Assembly: GCA_012845835.1 (NCBI GenBank)
Contig: JABAKD010000021.1
Location: forward strand, 1,563,185 to 1,627,184
Direction: 5' to 3'
DNA length: 64,000 nt
From: Undaria pinnatifida
Lineage: Eukaryota; Sar; Phaeophyceae; Laminariales; Alariaceae
This document shows, one piece after another, positions 50,446-61,600 of the stretch. Positions within the stretch are counted from its first letter, which is position 1, and every line of letters begins with the position of its first letter. Made by a program: the position numbers and the translations under genes. The notes beneath the pieces are model-generated. The model had not been told where the DNA came from. It was given only the letters and a program-made list of their open reading frames with translations, and did no database searches.

Positions 50446-50917
50446 GACATGTGAGCGGACAAAGTGGTAAGAACTCGCTTTTTTAGATGTCGCACCTCGG
50501 CCTGAGTCTATGGTGAGAACTTCTCGCCCTCGCAACTCCGTAGGTGCCCCTAGCTCCTGTCACGGCTGTCTGCGCTCTTTCAGGCTCCACCTGAAGACTC
50601 GGCACTTAGCTGCTTGCCACGGATGCACACGCCAGAAGGATGGCAGGACTGGGACTAGGCGTGCCGAATAGCAATTCGCCGTCCTTGATTGAGCCTGAAG
50701 CCTGAAACCGCGAAACATATCTGAACCGAAACTATAAATTCCGCCGCATATTAAATCTCGCCGCATAAAAATCTCGCCGCGTTGTGGCGGGCATGAACGG
50801 AAACACTGCCTGCCGCCCTGTGCCTCTTCATCGCTTTACGGCATGGACATTGCAGGCGAAGATGCTGGTGCAGGGGCCGGGCAAGCCTGAGACGGGCCCC
50901 GAGTACAGTCCGGTGCT

Positions 50918-51019
50918 ATGTGCCTGAACAACGGCCGGGTGAAACCGGGAGTTCCACCGCCTCCAGCAGGAAACTCTCAGCAGCAGGACAATACTGCTGC
51001 TACTACTACTTACGTCGAT
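50918..51019 (+). CDS. possible isolated exon, plus strand
   Basis: MCLNNGRVKPGVPPPPAGNS continues to QQQDNTAATTTYVD and a strong donor GAT|GTGAGT in phase 0. An acceptor-like TACAG just upstream would also keep the frame. No continuation was found, though phase 0 would fit gene 3 downstream. Confidence 0.3.
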
Positions 51020-51538
51020 GTGAGTGCTTTGTGCTCTGGAGTTTTTTTGGCATGCGAAGAGGGCAATGATGCTGCTGCATCGCCACGTACGTCGACGTGG
51101 GTGTAGCAACCATCTCGCAGAGCACACGTGTTCATGGTGCCCTCTATTTTCTGTTTGTGGTTGTAGACTAGGCGGTGTCCGCAAAACAGCGAGGCTACGA
51201 TTAGACTACACGTTGTAATGATGTAGGAGCGGGGACGGGCAATCAAGATAACATCGCTGCAGGAACGTCGATGCGTGTGTGTGCTTCGACATCCCAGTCC
51301 TTTGTCCGCTGTGTGTCTGTGTGTGGTGACACACGAAGCGGGTATCGTATCGCTCTGCCGCGTTTTATGCGGCAATCACCATCCCCCGGTCACGAAGTGC
51401 AGGTGTACGGTACGTACACGGTGGTGTCTCTTTTTCCTGGCGGTATTATAGACGATGCACCTAAAAAAGCGCAGCGACCATACACCGTGTGGGGCAAAAA
51501 AAACTTGTTGGAGCGAGGATTGAAGTTATTTCCCACAC

Positions 51539-52113
51539 ATGTCGAACCTTCGATCATTACTAGTAGCTTTACGCGCGGCAGTAGAAGTACGGCAGGGACA
51601 ACGGTGGAGCAAAAGTACTGCTACCTTCGTAGACGCATCTCCTGAAAGCGTGGGCCTGGTAGAGTGGAAAGGAGCGGGGCCAGAGCGGGGGTCGCTGGCA
51701 CAGTTTGCTTCTGGATCAACAGACAGAAGGCGCGACAACGCAGATCCTCATGAGACCTTGTCAGAAAATCTCGCCGCGTACCGGTACACATATTTTTTGG
51801 TGGTGCCACCTACCACCAACCACTAACCACGGTACGTGTAGTTTTCGTATTTTCACTGTCCCGGCACCGTTCTACCATGCCGTACACACTGCACCGCCCG
51901 TTTCACAACGAATACGTTGCCGTAGAGCTACGCATTTTCAGTGGTTCGTGTTGGAACACAGACAACCCGCCTTTGTCTGAGAGGCTTCCCGGAGCAGACT
52001 GTTTTGGTATATACAGGATGTACCTCTCCTCTACTGACGTACCAGGTGTTGGTTGGCTACATCGAGTGCACAGTTCTTCGAGGGCAATTGATTGCGGGTT
52101 TTTGCGTGTGTAA
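51539..52113 (+). other. two protein-like open frames, unrecognised
   Basis: A frame at 51539-51826 starts MSNLRSLLVALRAAVEVRQG. A frame at 51877-52113 starts MPYTLHRPFHNEYVAVELRI and contains PPLSERLPGADCFGIY. An overlapping frame ending at 51645 (KKAQRPYTVWGKKNLLERGL) also looks protein-like. The correct frame and splicing cannot be settled, and no family is recognised. Confidence 0.25.
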
Positions 52114-52127
52114 GTTTGTCAACAACA

Positions 52128-52421
52128 GACGCATACTACGATATCCATATAGAGGGAGGAATTTTCTGCTGTGAACTCGTTTCTGCATGACAGGGAGCTC
52201 CTCAGCCCAAGATCGTCGGAAACCTACAAGTAGGATTTCTTTTTGTTTTTGCATGATTCCCGTTGTGTACACCAAGGCCATGAGATCTTTCATCCGGTAC
52301 CGTCAGTTACATTTGTCTCCAAGTCAGTTTTTGGAAGAGGATGTCTTCAGCTCCAAAATTGAGGTGAAAACAGAAAAAAAAGGGGCGTGTGCACGCACCT
52401 CTGTCGTGTAGATCGCGTGTC
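52128..52421 (-). mobile_element. family A MITE, complete but diverged
   Basis: Left GACGCATACTACGATATCCA; internal CAGCCCAAGATCGTCGGAAA and TTTCATCCGGTACCG; right GCACGCACCTCTGTCGTGTA. Confidence 0.75.
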
Positions 52422-52487
52422 AACAGCAGACGCGCACTACGAGTAGGGCGCACCATTTTTCCCCCTGAAGCTCTTACCTACGGCGAG

Positions 52488-52766
52488 CTCTGTATAGACC
52501 GGGCAGCCCTCCTAAATCTTTCTTTAACGAAACTGCTTGGTTCTGAAACCAGCTCTCGGCCGTATCTCCTGCAAAACGGACCCCGTCTCCCTGGCCACCC
52601 CCCTACGTCATTGTTCCATAGTCCTTTGCAAAACAAGAATCGTATGGAGATTGCTTTTTTCATCGAGCTCATAATCCTCCCTCGTGTCGAGCAGGTAATA
52701 TTTTTTTTGTAGTTGAAGAACACACCGCTCTCTATTTTTTTTCGGCGGGGAGGCTATTGTGTGAAG
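52488..52766 (-). mobile_element. family C MITE, diverged
   Basis: Internal TTCTGAAACCAGCTCTCGGC, GTATCTCCTGCAAAACGG, TAGTCCTTTGCAAAAC and CGTGTCGAGCAGG follow the family C order in reverse orientation. Confidence 0.65.
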
Positions 52767-53030
52767 CTAGTCAAAAAGTAGGTAATCGAAACCTAATGCT
52801 GTAAAAAATGAAAAAGTGTATGCCGATAAACGCGTCAACGGTCTAGGTATTTTTAAAAACAAAAAAAAAAAAAAAAATCAACAGTTGACGGTGAAATGAG
52901 TAGTCAATTTTCCAACTAATTATTGGGTAGATTCTTCTTCACTCGCCATTCACCAAAACATAAACAGCGAAAAAAACTGCACCGCCCCCCCCATAGACCG
53001 TGCACGCTCTCTCTCTCAACAGTTCAGAGA

Positions 53031-53283
53031 GTACCGATTCTACGATCCGCCCCCCCGCAATAACTCAACCGGCGATTCTCGTTAAACGAGCGTATCATGG
53101 ATGCGCGGCACGAGGAAGAGGAGGCGCATTGATGTTATTGTTTGCAACAAGGGCTACCGAACGTTGGCCTCGGGGTCGGAAAAGGCACCGGCGTGGTTCA
53201 GGAGATACGGCCGGGGGAGCTGGGTTCGAAACCGGCGATGTCGCATGAGAAACATTGGGGGGGGGCTACCGTAGAACGTACTG
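53031..53283 (+). mobile_element. family C MITE, complete
   Basis: Left GATTCTACGATCCGCCCCCC, right GGGGGGCTACCGTAGAACG. Internal GGCGATTCTCGTTAAACGAG, CAGGAGATACGGCCGGG and TCGAAACCGGCGATG. Confidence 0.8.
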
Positions 53284-53692
53284 TATACCTGGTATGCGCG
53301 TTCACTAACCAGATCGAGACTGCCTTCGGGGTGCTCATTTCACGTTGAGGGCGTCTTTTCGCAGTAAAAGTTGGGGGAAATATCGCGTGCGTGTGGCTAG
53401 CGGTATAAAGTTTGCGCGTGTGCCGGTTTTTCGAGAAGTAAACCGCCACCAACCAACCGCAGACTCGTTTGATATGTTGCGTGGACGAAACGTGTCCAAG
53501 TCCGAGTTTTTTTTACCAATACCCGGTAATGAAAAACTGGGGGACGGGGGAGGGGTATCCCCCCCCCCCATTACCGTAGGTACTCTGCCGCAGAGAGTCT
53601 GTCGTACCGGTTACAGTTCTTTTCCGTGTGCACACTATGCGACAAATTGCGGAGTTCGTCGTGTTGGCATTTCATTTGTACAACCAAGGCAC

Positions 53693-53695
<3 letters not shown>

Positions 53696-53743
<48 letters not shown>

Positions 53744-53746
53744 TCC
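53696..53746. repeat. (CTTT)n microsatellite
   Basis: About twelve CTTT units, followed by a T-rich tract to 53776. It makes the long KKER-type minus-strand frames here spurious. Confidence 0.95.
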
Positions 53747-53957
53747 TCACACCGTCTATTTTTTTTTTTTTTTTCAACTTTTTTTGTTGGTTTGCTCGAT
53801 GCGCTTCCCAATTGAGATTGGATTTCTCTCCACCCCACCCGAGCGCGCTACGCAGCTTCTGGTAGCACCGCGCCGAGTCTATCCGACTCATACTCTTCCT
53901 GACAAAACACTCGGCCTTGGGCACGCGGCCGCACTCACGTTCGACGGAAAGCTCATC

Positions 53958-54120
53958 GACACGTGCTACGATAGTGTAGGGCGACACGCTCCCCCCCCCC
54001 CCCCCCCCCCCCTCAGACTCCGCGCCTAGCCCACGAAGCACCGATTGCGAGAAAGGAACCTGTAACCCTACCCCCGGTGAAAAATCCCATGGCCTAGTTG
54101 TAGTGATGTAATGCAGCAGC
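53958..54120 (+). mobile_element. family A MITE, degraded
   Basis: Left GACACGTGCTACGATAGTGT, a C-run of about 23 (53990-54012), then the internal GTGAAAAATCCCATGGCCTAG block. Confidence 0.55.
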
Positions 54121-54411
54121 AACACTCTCTGAGTACGCCACAACAATGCTAAATTGTGTAGTGGCATCGGGTAGCTCTTTTGTCTGAAATTTCAGATCAC
54201 TTTCAGCAGGATTCTGAAACGTACGCTACATCGTAGAGGTGCGTTATCAACCCTTTTCTGGGGCTCCTGAAATCGAGGAGCTCTGTGTCTCAGACCAGGA
54301 AAGTGGATTATAAGGTGGACCGAAGATGCGATCCGACGAACAAACCTACGACCTTGGCGCTCAAACCAATCGCATCGAAAAATGAAACAATGCCGTAGAT
54401 ACCGACTATTG

Positions 54412-54596
54412 GACACGGGCTACACGATGGAGGTATACCGTTTTTTGGCGAAATGGTTTCGGAATGACGGGGCTCCTCAACGTACTAATACTATAGGCGG
54501 AAATAGCCCATTTTTTTGCACCAAGGTTTTTCGCTGTGTACTGAGGCCATATGGCGTTTCATCCGGTAGCCACAGTTTTGTTTTTTTATTACCTCT
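54412..54596 (-). mobile_element. family A MITE, left two-thirds, joined to family C
   Basis: Left ACGGGCTACACGATGGAGGT; variant block GTACTAATACTATAGGCGG; TTTCATCCGGTAGCCACAGT. The right end is replaced directly by the family C copy starting at 54597. Confidence 0.7.
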
Positions 54597-54859
54597 GAAG
54601 AACTGATTCTACTACTCTGCCCCCCCGCCCCCCCAAACAACCAGCGATTTTCAATAAATGAACGTTCCGTGGCTGCTCGATACGAGGAAGGATGCTGTGG
54701 ATACCATATCTTCACATAATTTATTGTTCGCGAAAGACTGTCGATCGATGACGTCGGGGTGGAAAAGGGCACAGTACTTCAGGAGATACGGTCGTGGGCT
54801 GGTTTCAAAACCGGCGATTTCGTTCAAGAAACGTTGGGAGGGGCTACCACCGCAGAATG
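54597..54859 (+). mobile_element. family C MITE, complete
   Basis: Left AACTGATTCTACTACTCTGC; internal CGTGGCTGCTCGATACGAGG, GATGACGTCGGGGTGGAAAA, CAGGAGATACGGTCGTGGGC, AAAACCGGCGATTTCGTTCA; right GGGGCTACCACCGCAGAATG. Confidence 0.8.
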
Positions 54860-54888
54860 ACTCTTCTTATAGTGACAGGACCTCCAAC

Positions 54889-55097
54889 TATTTTTGCCAA
54901 AATGTGGTACACCGTGATGCCTCTACTGTAGCACGCGTCGTTGGGGGCTAAGGAGACCCATCACCCGAGAACTATTTTTGCCAAAATGTGGTACACCGTG
55001 ATGCCTCTACCGTAGCGGTTTAAGGAGACCCATCACCCGAGCTCTATTTTTTCCAAAATGTGGTACACCGTGATGCCTCTATCGTAGCACGCGTTTT
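54889..55097 (+). repeat. three tandem family A right ends
   Basis: The block CCAAAATGTGGTACACCGTG, ATGCCTCTA(C/T).GTAGC, GGAGACCCATCACCCGAG occurs three times at about 65-70 bp spacing (near 54896, 54966 and 55052). Confidence 0.8.
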
Positions 55098-55198
55098 GAC
55101 CAAAATTGCTGCTCCTACGCCGGGGCAGGACGCACCAGGCACCGGTTTGCCCCGCACGCCGACTATACACGTTCAAAAAACAGGGGATGCGTTGAGTG

Positions 55199-55464
55199 TG
55201 ACACATTCTGCTATAGCCCCCTCCAAAAAGCAACATTTTTTTTTCTTTCTCTTTTTCTTGTCTTCAACGAACGTTTCGTGTCTGCTCGACACAAGGAAGG
55301 ATACGAGTACTTATTGAAGGAAAAGTATCCATATATTCTCTTGCGTCGACAAGGTGGGGTGTAGTCAAGGGACACAGTACTTCAGGAGATACGACCGAGA
55401 GCTGGTTTTGAAACCGGCGATTTCGTTACAGAAACGTTGGGGGGGGCTACCCATCGTAGACCGA
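55199..55464 (+). mobile_element. family C MITE, complete
   Basis: Left ACACATTCTGCTATAGCCCC; internal GTGTCTGCTCGACACAAGGA, CAGGAGATACGACCGAGAGC, GAAACCGGCGATTTCGTTAC; right GGGGGGCTACCCATCGTAGA. Confidence 0.75.
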
Positions 55465-55587
55465 CGCGTGTGTGTGGGTCGTCCGTTGAACACCGCTTGT
55501 GAGTTTGTGATGTGGTATACAAATATAACCGGGAGATGCTTTGCGTGTGCGTCGTCCGCTGAACAATTGCTTCGTGTTTGCGCATAG

Positions 55588-55677
55588 ATGGAGGAAGTCA
55601 AGGAGGCCCAGAAAGACCGCATCGTGGCGATGCTGCTAAAAGGAAGCATCTACGGATTGCCAGGGTCAGATGGAACG
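55588..55677 (+). CDS. gene 3, first recognised exon
   Basis: GCGCATAG|ATG begins a 30-codon exon MEEVKEAQKDRIVAMLLKGS continuing IYGLPGSDGT, to donor ACG|GTGAGG, phase 0. The ATG directly after an acceptor may be the start, or an internal Met. Confidence 0.55.
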
Positions 55678-58600
55678 GTGAGGAACGATGTCGTCCGCCC
55701 CACGATATATGCACTACACTTTTTCCTACGTTTATGCATTTTTTTGTGTTGTGAGCTGCGAATAAACGACGTCCTATGGTTCACGGCATCGACTGGAAAT
55801 GACGCGTGCCACGATAGAGATGCACTCCTTTTTTTTCTCAAAGGTTCCTCAATTTTGGAGCTCACGACCTCTCCCGAAAGCTGATTTGGAGAAAAACAAA
55901 GCCGGCACAGGATGAAAACTCCCATGGCCTACGTACACAACGGGAATCATGCCAAAATAAAAATCGCGTATTTACGACGATCGTAGTAGTAGGGAAATGA
56001 TTTTCGCCAATAAAAGGTATACCTCTATCGTAGCATGCCTCAAATGTTTACACCAAGACGCTATAAATAGGAGGGCCAAGCATCTACGGCTTCCCAGCAC
56101 CCCAGATAAAAACCGGCCAGACGCGATGTAATCCTTCCCCCGATTTCTTCTTCTTTTTCGCGACCGCTCTTTGCATGAACCCGCTCGCACGGCGGCAAAG
56201 CTTCTGCTGCCAACTATCAAACCTGACGCATACTCTGCCGGAGGGGAACACCTCAGTGTCGAGGAACCCTCGCCGAAAAAGTTGTTTGGAGAAAATCCGA
56301 AACTGCTACTGGTACACCCGAACGGGCGCGTGGCACAATGGAGGTAGCATAGAGGTAGTTTATTTTTCAGTCATCCCACGGAAAAGGGTTTGCAGTTTTA
56401 AAGGCCGAAGCGTCCCAGGGTGATTGAGCTCTCTCCTGCGAGGAACTGCCGCTTACTGAAGTAATTTCACGGGCACATAGTTCGAAGTATTTATTTAGGA
56501 CTAAGGGGCATAAAAGCCGAGGGGTGTGCGAACGAATGCCCTGGGAACACCGTGGCACCAACTAGGTTCTTCAGCATCGACCACACCTATAAGTCATTTA
56601 AGCAAAGAAAAAGGGCAAGTGAAGAAGAACAAACAAATGTGGTCGATGGCTGTGCGCGTGTCTGTTTGTGCAGAGATGGGGCAACTTTTGCGAGTGGGCG
56701 AAGAACCAGCACCCCGTCCTGAGCATGTTCATGGCGCACGAGCTCCACCCTTTCAGCAGGTCGGAGCGGTTGAGCGTGATGATGTGCTACCTGTGTTGGG
56801 CGTTCTTCATCACCGTCCTCTTTGAACAGGTGCGCGCGCGCGGCACGAATAGAGGTAGTACCTAGGGTAGCTAACTCAGAGCCATCACACGGTATGGGGC
56901 TGCCAGCAGATTCTAAGAAACTTCTGAGCTCCTTACGCGAGGAGCTCTTCAATATCTCGACATCATCCATCATCACCCGAAAAATGACTTCGAAGGCGTT
57001 CGTTCGCGCAACCCGGCCAAACGTCTATGCCCTAGTCCTGAAACGAAGTCTATGCTCGTAAAACTGGGAGACTGGCAGGGAGTTCGGCACTTGAGGAGCT
57101 CAACCGTACCATTTTCAGGAGCGTTACCAGGAACGCTACCAGGAACATTACTTAACCCCGACCGTGGGAGGACTCCTATTGGCTAACTGATGCAACTGCA
57201 GAGCTGAGGAGGGGTGGCACATATTGGCTAACTGATACAACTCTACAGAGTGTTATTGTTTTGCAACACTGGGGCGCACGATCAAGGGGTCAACGCTCGT
57301 TTGAAGGTAGTATTAATCAGGGTGTCCTGAGCTGGCTTTTAGCGTTGGTCTCTTTTGAACCCCGACGACGCCCCCGCCCCCCCCTGCCCACCCCCGCCTC
57401 AGGCACGCTAGTGACACTGACCATCATATCGTCTCTCTCGTATATGTGAACGTAAAAAATACCCCCCTTCCACCTCAACTACAACAATATTCAACAACGC
57501 TGTAGACATCATGTCCTTGTACGTACTTATTTGCCTCCGCTGATACCCTAGCCACCGCCTCGACACTGACGGGATCGTTGGTTTACTAGCTTCTGCCGCT
57601 TTGATCGGGGCTCGCTGCTGGTTCTCTCCCGCCATGTAAATCTCGAGCAACGCTCTATTTCTCTCTCTCTCTATCTCGTCAGCTGTTGGCGTTTCGATCT
57701 ACCGGGGCTTATCTCTTGCCTTCGTGTATATCTCGGATCGCCATCCTCTGTCTTCTGAAAGCTAATATCTCGGAGAACTCCTACCTTTATTTCTACTCTA
57801 CCGCTTACATATCTAGAACAAACGTTCCCTTCCTGTTGACGCTTACGTCTGGGACCGCATGTTGCACGCACCGTTGACCCCTTCTCCTGCCGTTTGTGTT
57901 CGTAAAACCACCACCAGTCCAACAGCGACAGCGCAGCTATATGCGACCCAGGGTGCCTGAACCAGTACGTGGGCAGGCTGCCGGACGGGCTCGAGGACGA
58001 GGACATCTGTGGCTCCGGCAGCGGTGTGAACGAGGACATGGTACGCGTGTTGCGATAGAGGTACACCTTTTTTTTGCAAAAAAAATCATTTTTCTGAATG
58101 ACGGGGCTTCTTATCCCAATATCGTCGGAATTTTCATCATTTTTTTTTCAATACTTTTCTTTTTGAATATTTTGTATACCTTCGTAGGCCATCGGGTTGT
58201 ACCTTTTTCAGTTTAGTCAAATTCTCTTCGTCGTCGTGGGTGAAGCACAGGGCTCTCTCAAGCCAAGAACCTAGCAGCGAAAAAAACGCCACACCTCTAC
58301 TGGATACAGTGGTATTACCGTGGTAATGTTAGTAACATGCGTCTGCGTTGTGTGAATGGTCGGTGTCCGGCTTGTCGACGAAAATCACAGCTGGGGACCC
58401 ACCCCCATGACCACTACTAGGCCTTTTGGCCTCGAGCGGAAACAGCGCTAGGCTAATACCTTGGGCTATACCTCACTTACCGAAGCTAGTGAAGGCGAGG
58501 AGGCACCTCCACGTTCATGATGGAAAATTCGGCACTCGCACCAGTGCCTCTGTACGCTGCGGTTCTGAATTTCGCGGAAAAAAATGTTTGAGTGAGATCA

Positions 58601-61600
58601 TAACCCAAGCTCTACTGCGACGACTACTGCGACGATGCGTATGGACGCGAAACCGCAAAAGCTCAACAGCTTAAGACAGCCGGGTGGAGGAAGCCGGTAG
58701 CCACATGTGCGATTGGCTCTATTAGCCGACGATACTACGGTCTAGAGTACAATTCAACCGTATGCTTGATCCACATATAGCACGATAGCACGGCGGGTGA
58801 TGCGGGCTAAGAGAGGGGAAGAACATTTTCGCCAAAAAAAATATGTCCTGATCAGCGGAGACCCCCTAACCGAAAAATTGTTCAAGAAACGACATTTTTT
58901 TTTTTCGCAAGATTCGAATTTCTTTTTGTGCACACCTAGGGCGTGGGATTGTTCATCGGCTTTTTGACTGGTTATACGATACCCCCCCCCCGAAAAAAAA
59001 AAAATCAAAGAAAAACAGCGATTTTCTGTAACAAACGTTTCATGGCTCTTCGACCCGAAGGAAGGAGGCCGTAATATATATATATAAAAATAAATATATA
59101 TATATAATATACATATATCTCCACACATAATGCTGTTTGCAAAAAGGACCATCGAACGATGACGTCGGGGTGGCAAGAAGCACTGTAGTTAAGGAGATAC
59201 ACGGCCGCCCGGAGCTGAGTTCAAAACCGGCGATTTCGTCAAGAAAATTCGGGCGGGGCCCCCCGGGGGGGGGGGGGGGGCTACCGTAGAACCGCTCTTT
59301 TGCACTTACTTTCTGATATTTCAATATCAGTAATGCGATAGAGGCATTAAGGTATAATTTTTTTTTGGCTGAATCGTTTTCTGAATGACGGGGCTCCTTA
59401 AACCAAAATCGTCCGAATTTCAGCATTTTTTTTGCAACAATTTTCGTTGTACTTGTAAGCCTAAGCCATGAGATTTTCTCATCGATACGTGCTACGATAG
59501 AGAGGTGCACCACTTTTTTTTTCTGAGGTTTCCTCAAGTTGGGAGCTCAAGACCTCTCCCACAAAACCTAATTTGGAGAAAAACAAATTTTCTACAACTG
59601 ATGAAAAATCCCACCATGGCCTAGGTATACAACGAGAATATTCGTGCAAAACAAAATGGCACATTTGCGACGATTTTAAGTCAAGGATCCCCGTCGTTCA
59701 GAAACCGTTTTCGCCAAAAAAAGGTATACCTCCATCGTAGCCCGCGTCCCTTATGCTACCGTAGCACTGCAATTTTGAACCGAAACGGTTTTTGGGAGAG
59801 GCAAAAAAACTCCTTTCTTTGTGATGAGCCCCAGGAGCAACGACTGCACCGTAACGACTACACCGGACTCGCGCTAAGGACCAAGGCTACGGTAGGGGGT
59901 ACCCCCGTTTTCACTGGTGTGTTTGAGCCACTCGCACGAGTGACTCTGTACCTCACGTATGAAAATGGTTTAGGCTGTTGTTTTCGAGCAGCTTAGATAA
60001 CCTTTGCATTGCGGATTGATTTCGTCGATATAAAACATGAACAAAACGTAAGATCGCACAATGCCAAAGGGGTTACTCGCGCGAGTGACCCCTAGTCACT
60101 GAAATTCGAGGGCCGAAAAGGGACCCCCCTACCGTAGCCTGGGTCTAAGATACAGGTTCACCCTTTTCTTTTTTCGACGTCCCTCAATCTGGGAGCTTAA
60201 GGCCCTCCCCAAAAACGCAGTTTTTGAGATAAAAATATAACCTGTACAAGGGATGAAAAATGCCACCATGGCAAAAAACAAATTGTTCAATTTCCCGCGA
60301 TTTTGGGGTTAAGGAGCCCCGTCGTTCAGAAACCATATTTTCGCCAAAAAAGGGTATACCTCTATCGTGTAGCACACCACCTATTTTCGACGATGTTGTG
60401 TTAAGGAGAGCCCTCCCCGTCGTTCAGAAACCATTTCAGACGAAATGTGCTACCTTTGTCGTAACACGCCTCACCGGCAGATTTCTTTAACGACTGCTTC
60501 GTGGCGGCTCGACATCCATCTCCTTTTTTTTTTTTTTTTTTTTTGCAAACGGACTATCGAACTATGACATCCCGGTGCCAACGGGCACCGCATTTCAGGA
60601 GATAGATACAGTCTATACGGCTGGGAGCCGGTTCGGCAAAAGAAGGGGGATTCCGTGAAAGAATATATGGGAGAATGGGGGGATGGGAGGGGTCACCCTA
60701 GAACGGCTTGAAACCGCTCACGACGGCGATAGGCGATGCGTCGGAGATCTTTCAGGCGAGGAATCTCAAGCAAAAAAAAAAACGTTGCACCTCCAACCTT
60801 AGCCCGCGAATCATCCCACGGTGTCTACGAAAGGAGGGGTTCCCTTTTTTTTGTGGAGCCGACGCGTTTCTGACCGGTTGAGACCCTCAAGGAGACTATC
60901 TAGCGGGGTTTAGGCTGATACCCTGTTTGAGAGCAATTTCGGTAGGTAGGGGTGCAGCATATTTCTGAGATTTTTCTGAGCTCCTAACACGTGCTACGAT
61001 CGAGGTGCACCACTTTTTTTTTCTGAGATTCCTCAATTTGGGAGCTTAAGACATTTCCCTCCCAAAAAAATGATTTGGAGAAAGATATAATTGCTACATC
61101 GGATGGACAATCCCATGGCCGAGGTACACAGAGAGAATCATGAAAAAAAAATGGCCTGTTATTTTTTTTTTCCGACGATTTTGGGTTAAGAAACCCCGTC
61201 ATTCAGAAAACATTTTCGCCAAAAAAAGGTATACCTCTATGGTAGCATACGTCGAGGAGCTAGCTCAATATCAACACCATCACCCGATGCTACACGACTT
61301 CGAAGGCGTGCGTTTGCGAAACCCGACCAAGCTCCTATGCCTTAGTCCTAAGAATAAGAAATTGTGCTCTCGTGAAATTGCTTGTCTAAACCGGTGGATA
61401 CTCGCTTGAGGACCTCCCTCGGACAGGTACATTATTGGTTAATCTAACAACCGCAGCCACTACCGTGGGACGAGTCAATTTTATCTCGGATTCTCGTAGC
61501 AGGGAATGCCGGTCTTGGTCAGACTGCGCGAGTGACTGCCTTCTTCGAAGTCATGTTTTGGGTGCAGAGAGCTTGAGCTCTCTATGCTCTAAGACCTCAC

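Noticed and set aside
53571-54167. 198-codon minus-strand frame rich in KKERKKER
   Set aside because: It reads the (CTTT)n microsatellite and poly-C tract; no splice or start support.
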